In this document: one piece after another, positions 36,749-45,259 of the stretch | How positions within the stretch are numbered: position 1 is the first letter of the stretch | Layout: each line of letters begins with the position of its first letter | Source: Mesorhizobium qingshengii | Lineage (GTDB): Bacteria > Pseudomonadota > Alphaproteobacteria > Rhizobiales > Rhizobiaceae | NCBI RefSeq assembly: GCF_900103325.1 | Contig: NZ_FMXM01000007.1 | Location: forward strand, 213,529-277,528 | Direction: 5' to 3' | DNA length: 64,000 nucleotides | Notes under the pieces: model-generated | What the model saw: only the letters and a program-made list of their open reading frames with translations | The model's database searches: none | What the model was told of the DNA's origin: nothing | Position numbers and translations under genes: made by a program

Positions 36749-37126
36749 ATGTTTGCCGCCAGGTCCAGATCGGCCATTGCCGTTCAATCGGTTGGCCAGC
36801 TTCTCCTCTCCTTGTGCGCAACCTTTGCAGTCTTGGCGCTGATGGCACCGGCCTTGGCACATGACGCCAAGCCGACCGCGGCGAAGCCGCAAGGCTGGAG
36901 CTACCCGTTCGCCTGCTGCGCGAACTACGATTGCCACGAGGTGTCGCAGACCTCGATCAGCGAGCGCCCGGAGGGCTATGTCATCAAGGACACGGGGGAG
37001 GTGGTGGCCTACAGCGACAGGCGGATCAAGGATTCGCCCGACGGCGAATTCCATTGGTGCGCGCATCAGGCCGGGCTCGATGCCGGCAAGACCATCTGCC
37101 TGTTCGTGCCGCCATCGTCTTACTAG
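36749..37126 (+). CDS. exported cysteine-containing hypothetical protein
   Basis: A 125-residue protein with a signal peptide (hydrophobic VGQLLLSLCATFAVLALMAPALA, cleavage before HDAKP). The mature part of about 87 residues has five cysteines, in FACCANYDCHEV, WCAHQAG and KTICLFVP, so disulfides or metal binding are likely. The family is not recognised by me; similar small exported proteins are common in rhizobia. GAACGTTCCC precedes the ATG, with AAAGGAA at a suitable distance. Confidence 0.75.
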   Translation: MFAARSRSAIAVQSVGQLLLSLCATFAVLALMAPALAHDAKPTAAKPQGWSYPFACCANYDCHEVSQTSISERPEGYVIKDTGEVVAYSDRRIKDSPDGEFHWCAHQAGLDAGKTICLFVPPSSY

Positions 37127-37286
37127 GCCTCTTCTGGTTTGGACCAAGCCGGAGGAGGGCAGGCTGTGCGTCGTTTCCAGGTTGTGCGCACTGCCTAGCC
37201 AGATCTGCTGACGGACGGTTGTCAGGAGCGCCCCTTTATGCTGCCCTTGCCGCGCAAGGCGGCGGGCGACAGGAGGAAGTTCGTTG

Positions 37287-37655
37287 ATGACCATCAAGGC
37301 AAGCTGTCACTGCAGGGCGACGACATTCGAGGTTTCGCAGGCACCGCAGACGGTGACGCAATGCACCTGTTCATTCTGCTCGAAACGTGGTTCGCTGTGG
37401 GCCTACTACACGCCCTCGCAATTCAAGCTCACCAGTCCGCCGGAAAACGTTTCGGTCTACGAGTGGGGGTCGAAAACCGTAAAGCACGGTTTTTGCGCCA
37501 CCTGTGGCTGCGGCACGTTTACGGAGACACCGGACTGGTCGACTGGCGAGCCGGATTTTGACAATTCCAAGATCAGCGTCAATTCGCGGCTGTTCGACGA
37601 TTTCGATCTCGACAAGGTCGAAGTGGTGATTATCGACGGCAAGAATCTCTGGTAG
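37287..37655 (+). CDS. GFA / CENP-V domain protein, second copy
   Basis: A 122-residue GFA-family protein, shorter and clearly diverged from the copy about 1.1 kb upstream. Zinc cysteines are in ASCHCRATTF, QCTCSFCSKRG and FCATCGCGTF. An AGGAGG lies 10 bases before the ATG chosen; a TTG directly before it is also in frame. The C-terminal segment DKVEVVIIDGKNLW is typical of the family. The two paralogues flank the exported cysteine-containing protein, but no common pathway is evident. Confidence 0.9.
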   Translation: MTIKASCHCRATTFEVSQAPQTVTQCTCSFCSKRGSLWAYYTPSQFKLTSPPENVSVYEWGSKTVKHGFCATCGCGTFTETPDWSTGEPDFDNSKISVNSRLFDDFDLDKVEVVIIDGKNLW

Positions 37656-37816
37656 CCCAATACGGTAATGCTGCGCTTTGCGGATCAATCTGGTCCCTCG
37701 GGAAAAGCCGTGGGTGGCGCTTTTGCCGTTCCGCTTTTTGCCGTATTTCATGTAGAAGACGCGGGAAGGGCTGATTTGGCGCCGTGTCAAGGCGCGACTT
37801 GGAGAGGGACCATCCT

Positions 37817-38467
37817 ATGAAGAAGACCGTGCTCGTCGTTGTGGCGACGGCTCTGTTGGTGACCGCCTGCACCACCACCGATCCGTATACCGGCGACCAG
37901 AAGATTTCCAACACGGCCGCCGGTGCCGGTCTCGGCGCGCTGGCCGGTGCCAGTCTTGGCCTGCTTGCCGGTGGCAATGACCGCCGCAACGCGCTGATCG
38001 GCGCCGGCATCGGCGCGCTGGCCGGCGGCGCCATCGGCGCCACAATGGACCAGAACGAGGCCGAACTGCGCCGGCAGCTGGAAGGCACCGGTGTCAGCGT
38101 CACCCGCAGCGGCGATCAGATCATCCTCAACATGCCGTCCGACATTACCTTCAACACGGATCAGGATGCTGTGAAGCCCGGCTTCTACCAGGTGCTGAAC
38201 TCGGTCGCGCTGGTGCTGAAGAAGTTCAAACAGACCACGGTCGATGTCTTCGGCCACACCGATTCGACCGGCGGCGACCAGCACAATTTCGATCTGTCGC
38301 AGCGTCGCGCGCTGGCGGTCGCCAATTATCTGTCCGGTCAGGGCGTCGATCAGCGCCGCTTCGCCGTCACGGGCTTCGGCGAGACTCGTCCGGTCGCATC
38401 CAACGCGACGGCCGAAGGCCGCGCCCAGAACCGCCGCGTCGAGATCCAGCTGTCGCCGCTCACCTGA
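37817..38467 (+). CDS. OmpA-family outer membrane lipoprotein
   Basis: A 216-residue lipoprotein. The signal peptide ends in a lipobox LVTAC (Cys18). A glycine-rich glycine-zipper segment (GAGLGALAGASLGLLAGG and GAGIGALAGGAIGATM) spans about residues 38-85. An OmpA C-terminal peptidoglycan-binding domain follows (residues 105-216), with the motif VDVFGHTDSTGGDQHNFDLS and the RRVEIQLSP end. It likely ties the outer membrane to peptidoglycan. GGAGAGG precedes the ATG. A terminator follows directly. Confidence 0.94.
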   Translation: MKKTVLVVVATALLVTACTTTDPYTGDQKISNTAAGAGLGALAGASLGLLAGGNDRRNALIGAGIGALAGGAIGATMDQNEAELRRQLEGTGVSVTRSGDQIILNMPSDITFNTDQDAVKPGFYQVLNSVALVLKKFKQTTVDVFGHTDSTGGDQHNFDLSQRRALAVANYLSGQGVDQRRFAVTGFGETRPVASNATAEGRAQNRRVEIQLSPLT

Positions 38468-38491
38468 TCTGTTCGGCAAGCGAATGCAAAG

Positions 38492-38516
38492 ACGGCTCCA
38501 TTTGGGGCCGTTTTTG
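38492..38516 (+). terminator. rho-independent terminator after the OmpA lipoprotein gene
   Basis: An 8-bp stem (ACGGCTCC with GGGGCCGT, one G-T pair), ATTT loop, and a run of five T residues, 24 bases after the stop codon. Confidence 0.9.
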
Positions 38517-38519
38517 TTT

Positions 38520-38549
38520 GAGCGGACGTCGGCAGAGCGGACGTCGGCG
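38520..38549. repeat. 15-bp tandem duplication
   Basis: GAGCGGACGTCGGC followed by one variable base occurs twice in tandem, immediately downstream of the terminator. Probably a simple local duplication without function. Confidence 0.7.
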
Positions 38550-38727
38550 CTCTCCACATTGGTGCACCATAGAATTAGCTAGTTCTAAATAGCTACTTTC
38601 CGGCAGCCCTGGAAAGGAATAGCATCGTCGCCGTTCCGGAGGGGATGAGGCGGTACAACTGGCCGCGCAATCAGCATTTTTCCGCCTCGGTCTTGCACGG
38701 CCAGATCAGAAAATCTGGGAGGAATGC

Positions 38728-39336
38728 ATGACAAGTACAGCCAGCCTTGGGCGCTGCGGCGTCCTCGCTTTAACAAGTCTTGTAGGCGCATGGTTGGGCG
38801 TCGCTACGGCTCAAGCCGAGGACGCCAACAAGGCCGACATCGATGCCTTGAAAAAGTCGCTCGCCAAATATGAAGACTACACCGCCGCCGTTCGCGACCT
38901 CTATCTGTCGACGGTAGGCTGCGTCTACTACAGCGGAGAAAAGATACCGGGCTCGATGGAATACCCGAAAGGCGCCATGGGTATCCATTTCGTCAACGTT
39001 CCAAGTGTCGGCCAGAAACTCGACCCGATGAAGCCCAATGTGCTGATCTACGAGCCGACCAAGAAAGGCCTGAAGTTGGTCGGGGTGGAATGGCTGGTGC
39101 CGCTAACGCCCGACGTCAAAGCGCCGCCGAAGTTGTTTGGCCAAACCTTCATGGGCCCGATGGAGGGACACTATCCGCTCATTCCGCGGGAGTTCGTCCA
39201 CTACGATCTTCACGCCTGGTTGTTCAGGAACAATCCGAACGGCATGTTCAGTCCGACGAACCCGAACGTGAAATGCAACAAGGCCGATTTTCCGATGCTG
39301 GAGAAGCCGACCAAGATGATGCCTGGGCCAATGTAG
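38728..39336 (+). CDS. exported hypothetical protein
   Basis: A 202-residue protein with a signal peptide (CGVLALTSLVGAWLGVATAQA, cleavage before EDANK). The mature protein has a helical start (ADIDALKKSLAKYEDY), then VGCVYYSGEKIPGSMEYP, GAMGIHFVN, PNVLIYEPTKKGLKLVGVEW and a GHYPLIPREFVHYDLHAW segment with several His. The late cysteine VKCNKADFP could pair with VGCVYY. The pattern of a VEW..G..HY..H..LW core is reminiscent of small periplasmic families in rhizobia, but I do not recognise it. GGGAGG precedes the ATG, partly inside a CCAGAT / ATCTGG hairpin. Confidence 0.75.
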   Translation: MTSTASLGRCGVLALTSLVGAWLGVATAQAEDANKADIDALKKSLAKYEDYTAAVRDLYLSTVGCVYYSGEKIPGSMEYPKGAMGIHFVNVPSVGQKLDPMKPNVLIYEPTKKGLKLVGVEWLVPLTPDVKAPPKLFGQTFMGPMEGHYPLIPREFVHYDLHAWLFRNNPNGMFSPTNPNVKCNKADFPMLEKPTKMMPGPM

Positions 39337-39352
39337 CGGGCGAGCCAGGCTG

Positions 39353-39453
39353 ATGCATGTCGCCCAAAAGTGGACCTGGGTTTGGGAGCACGACATGCAT
39401 GAAACAAAGACCTAAAGCGCGTCGCCTCAATCCGTTCGAACGCGACGTGCTTT
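39353..39453 (+). repeat. double-palindrome intergenic repeat, copy C
   Basis: The most regular copy. First palindrome: arms ATGCATGTCG / CGACATGCAT (39353-39400) with inner CCCAAA / TTTGGG. Second palindrome: AAAGCGCGTCGC / GCGACGTGCTTT (39414-39453) with one mismatch. It begins 16 bases after a stop codon and has the same orientation as that gene. Confidence 0.85.
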
Positions 39454-39471
39454 GGGAGGCTTTGCCGAGAG

Positions 39472-39495
39472 GGCAAGCCGGATGGCCGGCTTGCC
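39472..39495. terminator. hairpin between convergent genes
   Basis: A perfect 10-bp stem (GGCAAGCCGG with its complement) and a 4-base loop, placed between repeat copy C and the helicase stop codon. No T-run follows on either strand, so it may only slow the polymerase or protect 3' ends. Confidence 0.5.
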
Positions 39496-39513
39496 TGCGA
39501 AGGCGGTCGGGGA

Positions 39514-41166
39514 TCAGACCTTGGCGACGATCCGCATGAAGGCCGGCATGTCGTCACCAAAGCCAACGGTGGAATCGTTGTCTTCCTGGTGGCGTTGGCG
39601 GGCAGGGCGGCTGTTGTCTCGCTGCGGCCTGGTGTCACCACGTTCAGGTGCGCGCTGCTCGTTGCGATCGGAAGATTTGCGCTCGGTGTTGTCCGAGCGG
39701 ATCGCGTCCTTGCGCGCGCGCCGTTCACCGTTCTCGGCGACGGCGGTCTCAGCTACGTCGAGCTGCTCGTGCTGCTGTGCAACGACGACTGGTGCAACGT
39801 CCTCGCTGCGTCCGGCGCGGTGTTCGCCGCCCCTCTTGCGCTCGCCCCTGTCCTTGCGATCGTCGTCCTTGCGGCCGGCGCGGCGCGGCGCGCCTTTGCC
39901 ACGGCGCGGAGCATCATCCTCGCCTTCGCTGGCGACCACCGTCGACAGGTCGCCGTCATGCCACTCGATCTTGTTGCCGATCAGCCGCTCGATGGCGTCG
40001 ATATACTTGGTATCCGTTTTGGTCGCGATGGTGAAGGATTTGCCCGAGCGCCCCGCCCGGCCAGTACGGCCGATGCGGTGGACATAGTCCTCGGCATGGA
40101 TCGGCACGTCATAATTGAAGACATGGCTGACGTCGGGAATGTCGAGGCCGCGCGCGGCGACGTCGGAGGCCACCAGATAGCGAAGTTTGCCATCGCGGAA
40201 ATTGGCCAGCATCTGCATGCGCGCCCGCTGGTCCATGTCGCCATGCAGCGCACCAGCGTCGAAGTCATACTTCAGCAGCGAACGGAACAGCTCCGACACC
40301 TCGACCTTGCGGTTGCAGAAGATGATGGCGTTCTTCAGCTCAGCGTCTTCAGCCTTCATCAGGTTACGCAGCGTCTCGCGTTTGTCCCACGGCTTCGAGC
40401 CTGACTTGACCAGTCTCTGGATGATGTTGGTTGCGGCGGACGCCGCCTTCGAAACCTCGACGCGCACCGGCGCGTGCAGGAATTTTTCCGTGAGCTTGGT
40501 GATTTCCGGCGGCATCGTCGCCGAGAAGAACAGCGTCTGCCGGGTGAACGGGATCATCTCGCAGATGCGCTCGATGTCGGGGATGAAGCCCATGTCGAGC
40601 ATGCGGTCGGCTTCGTCGATGACGAGAATCTCGACGCCATTGAGAAGCAGCTTGCCGCGCTCGCGATGGTCGAGCAGGCGGCCAGGCGTCGCGATCAGCA
40701 CGTCGGCGCCGCGCTCCAGCTTCTTGTCCTGTTCGTCGAAGGACACGCCGCCGATCAACAGCGCGATGTTGAGCTTGTGGTTCTTGCCGTATCGAATGAA
40801 ATTCTCTTCGACCTGTGCCGCGAGTTCGCGCGTCGGCTCCAGGATCAGCGTGCGTGGCATGCGCGCGCGCGCCCGGCCTTTTTCCAGCCGGGTCAGCATC
40901 GGCAGCACAAAGGACGCCGTCTTGCCGGTGCCGGTCTGGGCTATGCCCAAAATATCCTTGCCGAGCAAGGCGTGCGGGATGGCACCGGCCTGGATCGGCG
41001 TCGGCTGGGTGTAGCCGGCATCGGTGACTGCGGAAAGGACCTTCGGCGACAGGCCGAGGTCTGCGAAGGTCAACGCTTCTTGAGCGGTCGTGGTGTCTGA
41101 GGACAAGTGTTGTTGTCTTTGGCTGGTTCGGGGAAGCGCAACGGCGTCTGTCGCGGCAAGCGCCAC
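39514..41166 (-). CDS. DEAD-box RNA helicase (RhlE type)
   Basis: A 550-residue ATP-dependent RNA helicase. Motifs in order: the Q motif region GYTQPTPIQAGAIP, Walker A AQTGTGKT, PTRELAAQ, TPGRLLDH, DEAD in VIDEADRMLDMGF, SAT, and HRIGRTGRAGRSG in the second RecA domain. The C-terminal 170 residues are a disordered arginine/aspartate/glutamate-rich tail, usual for RhlE-like proteins that remodel ribosomal or cold-stressed RNA. The conserved core begins at LTFADLGL, about 32 residues inside the open frame, so the true start may be internal. nadK lies upstream on the same strand. Confidence 0.93.
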   Translation of the reverse strand: MALAATDAVALPRTSQRQQHLSSDTTTAQEALTFADLGLSPKVLSAVTDAGYTQPTPIQAGAIPHALLGKDILGIAQTGTGKTASFVLPMLTRLEKGRARARMPRTLILEPTRELAAQVEENFIRYGKNHKLNIALLIGGVSFDEQDKKLERGADVLIATPGRLLDHRERGKLLLNGVEILVIDEADRMLDMGFIPDIERICEMIPFTRQTLFFSATMPPEITKLTEKFLHAPVRVEVSKAASAATNIIQRLVKSGSKPWDKRETLRNLMKAEDAELKNAIIFCNRKVEVSELFRSLLKYDFDAGALHGDMDQRARMQMLANFRDGKLRYLVASDVAARGLDIPDVSHVFNYDVPIHAEDYVHRIGRTGRAGRSGKSFTIATKTDTKYIDAIERLIGNKIEWHDGDLSTVVASEGEDDAPRRGKGAPRRAGRKDDDRKDRGERKRGGEHRAGRSEDVAPVVVAQQHEQLDVAETAVAENGERRARKDAIRSDNTERKSSDRNEQRAPERGDTRPQRDNSRPARQRHQEDNDSTVGFGDDMPAFMRIVAKV

Positions 41167-41298
41167 GCGCCTGCAAGATTGGTATTGCGATTAGGCGCAA
41201 GTCCGCGATTTGTCAACACAAACGGGCGGGATTGGCACGATTGTGAAGTTGTAACCTTAATCGCGATGCTTAATTCGGCCGCTTGTCTCCGTGCCGGC

Positions 41299-42072
41299 TC
41301 AGTAACGGAACTGTTCGGCCAGGATGCGCTCATTCCAGGAATGATTGGGATCGAACAGCAGCGTCGCCGTCGCCGTCGGCGATTCCCGCACCGTTACCGA
41401 GGTCACGGCCTTGACTTCTGTGTGGTCGGCGGCGGCGTTCACCGGCCGCTTTTCCGGCTCGAGGATGTCCAAGCGGACGGTCGCCTTGTTGGAGAGCAGG
41501 GCGCCGCGCCAGCGGCGCGGACGAAACGGGCTGACCGGGGTAAGCGCCAGCAGCGGCGCGTCGAGCGGCAGGATCGGCCCGTGCGCGGAAAGATTGTAGG
41601 CCGTGGAGCCCGCCGGCGTCGCGATCATCACGCCGTCGCAGCTCAATTCCTCGAGCCGGATCTGTTCATCGACGCTGATGCGGATCTTGGCCGTCTGATA
41701 GGACTGGCGCCACAGCGCCACCTCGTTGATCGCCAATGCCGACACCGTTTCGCCTTCCGAGGTGACGGCGAGCATCTCCAGCGGGCGGATCGTTTCGGCG
41801 ACCGCGGCCGCGATACGCTCCGTGAGGCCACCGTAACGGTACTCGTTCATCAGGAACCCGATGGTACCACGGTTCATGCCGTAGACCTTCTTTCCCGTTC
41901 CCATCGTGTCGCGCAACGTCTGCAGCAGGAAGCCGTCGCCGCCCAAGGCAACGACAACCTCGGCGTCCGCGACCGAGCACTGGCCATAGCGTGCCGAGAG
42001 GCTTTCCAGCGCCGCCTTGGCGTCTGCTGTGTCGGACGAGACGAAGGCGATGCTGCTGGCGGCTTTGCTCAT
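41299..42072 (-). CDS. nadK: NAD kinase
   Basis: A 257-residue enzyme that phosphorylates NAD to NADP. The GGDG motif ([14 protein letters not shown]), the [14 protein letters not shown] segment, NEVALWR and the [17 protein letters not shown] block are diagnostic. The start is placed at MSKAASS; 28 more codons are open upstream but unlike the family. It is followed by the helicase gene 132 bases downstream. Many rhizobia have a second, larger NAD kinase form; this one is the short alphaproteobacterial type. Confidence 0.94.
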   Translation of the reverse strand: MSKAASSIAFVSSDTADAKAALESLSARYGQCSVADAEVVVALGGDGFLLQTLRDTMGTGKKVYGMNRGTIGFLMNEYRYGGLTERIAAAVAETIRPLEMLAVTSEGETVSALAINEVALWRQSYQTAKIRISVDEQIRLEELSCDGVMIATPAGSTAYNLSAHGPILPLDAPLLALTPVSPFRPRRWRGALLSNKATVRLDILEPEKRPVNAAADHTEVKAVTSVTVRESPTATATLLFDPNHSWNERILAEQFRY

Positions 42073-42802
42073 GGTTCCCCGATGGCGAGCGATTGGCTGC
42101 GGCAGGTTGCCGGGCCGCGCCAGCGCCGGGGTAGCATGGGCGGGGCAAGTCTGCAAAGAGAGACCGCCTCCTTGTTCGGGTGAAGCGGCAAGGGCACCAT
42201 CTCGATGGCTCGCGTTTCGTGTCGCGAGACAGGCGAAAGTGATGGTTAAGGCGAAGCTTAAACTCTCGTAAAGGCGGATCGATCATGTTAGCCGGCATTG
42301 GACGGGTGGCGTGGGGCCTAGCCAGTCGAGGCCAATCTGTTGCCGGTGACACGCCTGATCATCGTCTTTCTGATGCTGGGAAGTTTCGCTCTTGTCTTCG
42401 CCGAGTTGGTGCGCCAGTCCGAGGAGATGAGCTTCCGACCTCAGCCCACTGCGTCGCGCTGCGGTGATGCAGCCGGAACGCCATGCCCGCAAAGGGCGCT
42501 GTAGATCGCCTGAGGATACCAATCGTCTGCCCGATGATTGCTTCGGCGGCGCTCCGCGCCGGGACCCAGCCGCTCTTCGCTCGGCAGCTTTTCTTCTCAA
42601 AGCAGAGGCCGATCGGCCGCCGCCCGTCCGTGTGGATTGCCAAAGCTTGCTCGTTGCGCTTGCGACCCTTCGCGGGGTAGATGAGCGCATTGACTGGCGG
42701 AAAGGTTCTGGGATTCGGTGGCGATGGCCTCGTATCCGCTGTCCTTGGGAAACAAGCCCCGCGGCTCGTTGACTGGCCGAGTGTCTGGAGGGGGAATTTT
42801 CC
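42073..42802. other. 730-base region between nadK and the epimerase gene
   Basis: Divergent region holding the nadK promoter and the epimerase upstream sequence. Apart from the possible small membrane protein at 42340-42504, it contains only open frames without family pattern, including a long minus-strand frame that merely mirrors the epimerase gene. No RNA gene, terminator or repeat was recognised. Confidence 0.4.
42340..42504 (+). CDS. possible small membrane protein with TTG start
   Basis: A 54-residue open frame beginning with TTG, preceded by GAGG eight bases upstream; an alternative GTG follows two codons later. It has one strong membrane helix (LIIVFLMLGSFALVFAELV), then a short tail (RQSEEMSFRPQPTASRCGD and on) with two cysteines. 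The clear amphipathic boundary and the ribosome site make it plausible, but there is no known family and no ATG. It may be missed by standard gene callers. Confidence 0.4.
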   Translation: MPVTRLIIVFLMLGSFALVFAELVRQSEEMSFRPQPTASRCGDAAGTPCPQRAL

Positions 42803-43795
42803 ATGTCGCGCAGCGTGTTGGTTTCTGGTGGTTGCGGTTTCCTGGGCTCGCATCTGGTCGACCGCCTGCTGCGGCGAAGCGACGTGGAGAAGCTGGTCGT
42901 CGTCGACAATCTGTGGACCGGGGTGCGCGACAACATCGCGCATGTCGCCGACCCGCGTTTCAGCCTGCAGATTGCCGACGCCGAAAGCTTCGCATCCAGT
43001 CAGCGCTTCGATGAGATCATACATCTCGCATCGCCGGCTTCGCCGGTATGGTACATGCGCGAGCCGGCGCGCACGATCAAGGCCAACATAGGAGGCGCGC
43101 TCAATCTTCTGGCGTTGCTCAGGCCCGGTGGTCGTTTCTGCTTTACCTCGACCTCGGAAGTTTACGGCGACCCCCTGGTTTCCCCGCAACCCGAGAGCTA
43201 CAGGGGTTCCGTGGACTGCACCGGTCCTCGCGCCTCCTATGATGAAAGCAAGCGCTGCACCGAGGCGCTTCTGTTCGAGCAGCAGCGCGTCAGCGGGCTC
43301 GATGTTCGTGTCGTGAGGCTGTTCAACGCATATGGGCCGCGAACCCGCATCGATGACGGCCGCGCCATTTCGAACTTTGTCAGCCAGGCCCTGACGACAG
43401 GCGTCCTCACCGTCTACGGCGATGGCTCCCAATCGCGCAGCTGGGGTTATGTCGACGACATCGTCGATGGACTGGAACGCTTCTTCTGGCGCGACAGCAT
43501 CACGCACCGTGGTCCCCTGAACATCGGCAACAATCACGAGGTTTCGGTTCTGCAGACCGCCAAGTTCGTCAGCTCGCTTGTCCCGGGCAGCCGCATTCAG
43601 CATCATCCTCCGGTTCCCCAGGACCCGACAAACCGGTGTCCGGATCTGACCCAGGCGAGACGTGTTCTTCCAGGTTGGGAAGCAAGGACCAGCTATCAGG
43701 ACGGCATCCAGCGCACTTTCGAATGGTTTCGCCAGCAGATTGCCACCGCAAGCCAGCAGATTGCCACCGCGAGCAGCGTGGCTTCCGCAGGCTGA
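42803..43795 (+). CDS. NAD-dependent nucleotide-sugar epimerase/decarboxylase
   Basis: A 330-residue extended short-chain dehydrogenase of the UDP-glucuronate decarboxylase / UDP-glucose epimerase group. The nucleotide-binding GGCGFLGSHLVD is at residues 9-20. Catalytic residues are in FTSTSEVYGDP and the YDESK motif (Tyr-x-x-x-Lys). VRLFNAYGPR and SRSWGYVDDIV are typical of UXS-like enzymes. The C-terminus carries a 7-residue repeat (QQIATAS twice) from a 21-bp tandem duplication. It converges on the UDP-galactopyranose mutase gene, suggesting a surface-glycan role. GGAGGGGG precedes the ATG. Confidence 0.88.
   Translation: MSRSVLVSGGCGFLGSHLVDRLLRRSDVEKLVVVDNLWTGVRDNIAHVADPRFSLQIADAESFASSQRFDEIIHLASPASPVWYMREPARTIKANIGGALNLLALLRPGGRFCFTSTSEVYGDPLVSPQPESYRGSVDCTGPRASYDESKRCTEALLFEQQRVSGLDVRVVRLFNAYGPRTRIDDGRAISNFVSQALTTGVLTVYGDGSQSRSWGYVDDIVDGLERFFWRDSITHRGPLNIGNNHEVSVLQTAKFVSSLVPGSRIQHHPPVPQDPTNRCPDLTQARRVLPGWEARTSYQDGIQRTFEWFRQQIATASQQIATASSVASAG
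43733..43774. repeat. 21-bp tandem duplication inside the epimerase gene
   Basis: Two adjacent copies of a 21-base unit differing at one position, in frame, near the 3' end of the epimerase gene. They encode QQIATAS twice and lengthen the tail beyond the conserved enzyme fold. Confidence 0.85.
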
Positions 43796-43834
43796 TGCAC
43801 CGGGAGGCCTTCGGCGCGTTTCAGGACCAACCGG

Positions 43835-45019
43835 TCACGCCGAGCGTGAAAGGGAATCCGGCTTGCCAGCGAAATGGGGTTCAAAGACGGTTTCGAAGGC
43901 CTTGAGGGCCGCGGCGATCGCCTGGTGCATGTCGAGATACCGGTATGTGCCCAGCCTGCCGCCGAGATGCAGCGTTTTCTCGTTGGCGGCCCGGTCGAGG
44001 TAACGGCGGTAGATCGCTTGATCGTTGCGTGTGTCGATCGGATAGTAGGGCTCGTCGGCACGGCGCGCGAAACGGGAGTACTCGCGGCCGATGAGTGTCT
44101 TGTCTGTCTTGTGCTGGCGTTCCGGATTGAAATGCCGGTATTCGACTACGCGCGTGTAGGGCACGGCCTCGTCGGCATAGTTCATGATCGCCGTGCCCTG
44201 ATAGTCCGGCGTGTTGATGACCTCGAGGTCGATGTCGATGGTCCGCCAGCCAAGCTCGCCCTCGCAATAGTCGAAATAACGGTCGATCGGACCGGTATAG
44301 ACGACCGGCAAGTCTTTTGGCAGCAAGGCCTTGATGTCAAAGAAGTCGATGCCGAGCCGCGTTTCTATGAGCTCGTGCGCGAGCATTTTTTCGAAGATCG
44401 CCGTGTAGCCGTCCAGAGGCTGGCCCTGGAAACGGTCGTTGAAATAGCCGTCCTCGAATGTGTAGCGGACCGGCAGGCGGGCGATGATCTGCGCCGGCAA
44501 TTCGCGCGGGTCGGTCTGCCACTGCTTGGCGGTGTAGCCCTTGATGAAGGCCTCGTAGAGCGGACGCCCGACGAGAGAGATCGCCTTCTCTTCGAGATTG
44601 GCGGGCGGTCGGTCACCGAGTTCGGCCGCCTGCTCGGTGACCATGCCGCGCGCCTCGTCCGGGCTCAGCCGCTTGCCGAAGAACTGGCAGATCGTGGCCA
44701 GGTTGATCGGCAGCGGATAGACCTTGTCGCGATGGGACGAGAACGCACGATGGCGATAGGTCGTAAAGCCGGTGAAGTTCCGCAGGTAGTTCCAGACCTC
44801 TTCATTGGACGTGTGGAAGAGGTGCGGGCCGTAGCGATGGATTTCGACGCCGGTGACAGGGTCTTGCTCGGTATAGGCATTGCCGCCGATGTGCTGGCGG
44901 CGGTCGATCACCAGCACGCGCCGGCCGAGCTGCGTGGCGATGCGCTCGGCGAGAGTCGCGCCATAAAAGCCCGCGCCGACGATGAGAATGTCGGCCTCGG
45001 TCAGCATGTTCTTGTCCAT
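43835..45019 (-). CDS. glf: UDP-galactopyranose mutase
   Basis: A 394-residue FAD enzyme that interconverts UDP-galactopyranose and UDP-galactofuranose, the donor for galactofuranose in surface polysaccharides. The N-terminal Rossmann FAD motif ILIVGAGFYGATLAERIA is followed by GGNAYTE, YGPHLFHT (with the substrate-site His), FIKGYTAKQWQTDP and the C-terminal LGGRLGTYRYLDMHQAI block. Length is normal. It lies between a nucleotide-sugar epimerase and a putative glycosyltransferase, together a small glycan locus. Confidence 0.96.
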   Translation of the reverse strand: MDKNMLTEADILIVGAGFYGATLAERIATQLGRRVLVIDRRQHIGGNAYTEQDPVTGVEIHRYGPHLFHTSNEEVWNYLRNFTGFTTYRHRAFSSHRDKVYPLPINLATICQFFGKRLSPDEARGMVTEQAAELGDRPPANLEEKAISLVGRPLYEAFIKGYTAKQWQTDPRELPAQIIARLPVRYTFEDGYFNDRFQGQPLDGYTAIFEKMLAHELIETRLGIDFFDIKALLPKDLPVVYTGPIDRYFDYCEGELGWRTIDIDLEVINTPDYQGTAIMNYADEAVPYTRVVEYRHFNPERQHKTDKTLIGREYSRFARRADEPYYPIDTRNDQAIYRRYLDRAANEKTLHLGGRLGTYRYLDMHQAIAAALKAFETVFEPHFAGKPDSLSRSA

Positions 45020-45259
45020 TGGGCCGTATCCATTCAGTGTCCACGTCTGTGCCTTATTCGCGGCTGTTGGCCATGATTCAAGCGAAAAAACGACATCCGG
45101 CTGATGTGTTTGGAAACCGAGGCGTCAGGATGAATGGATGAAGATATCTCCTGGTAACTTACATCGTCTTTTTTACAGCCTAGACGAATCTTCGGAATTC
45201 GAGCATCTAGCTCATCGTTGATCAATCGGTCGAGTAAAGCGCGGCCATCCCAGGGTCCT

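Noticed and set aside
42359..43606. Long minus-strand open frame of 415 codons opposite the epimerase gene
   Set aside because: It mirrors the epimerase codons, has no family pattern, and the plus-strand gene shows clear motifs and a ribosome site.
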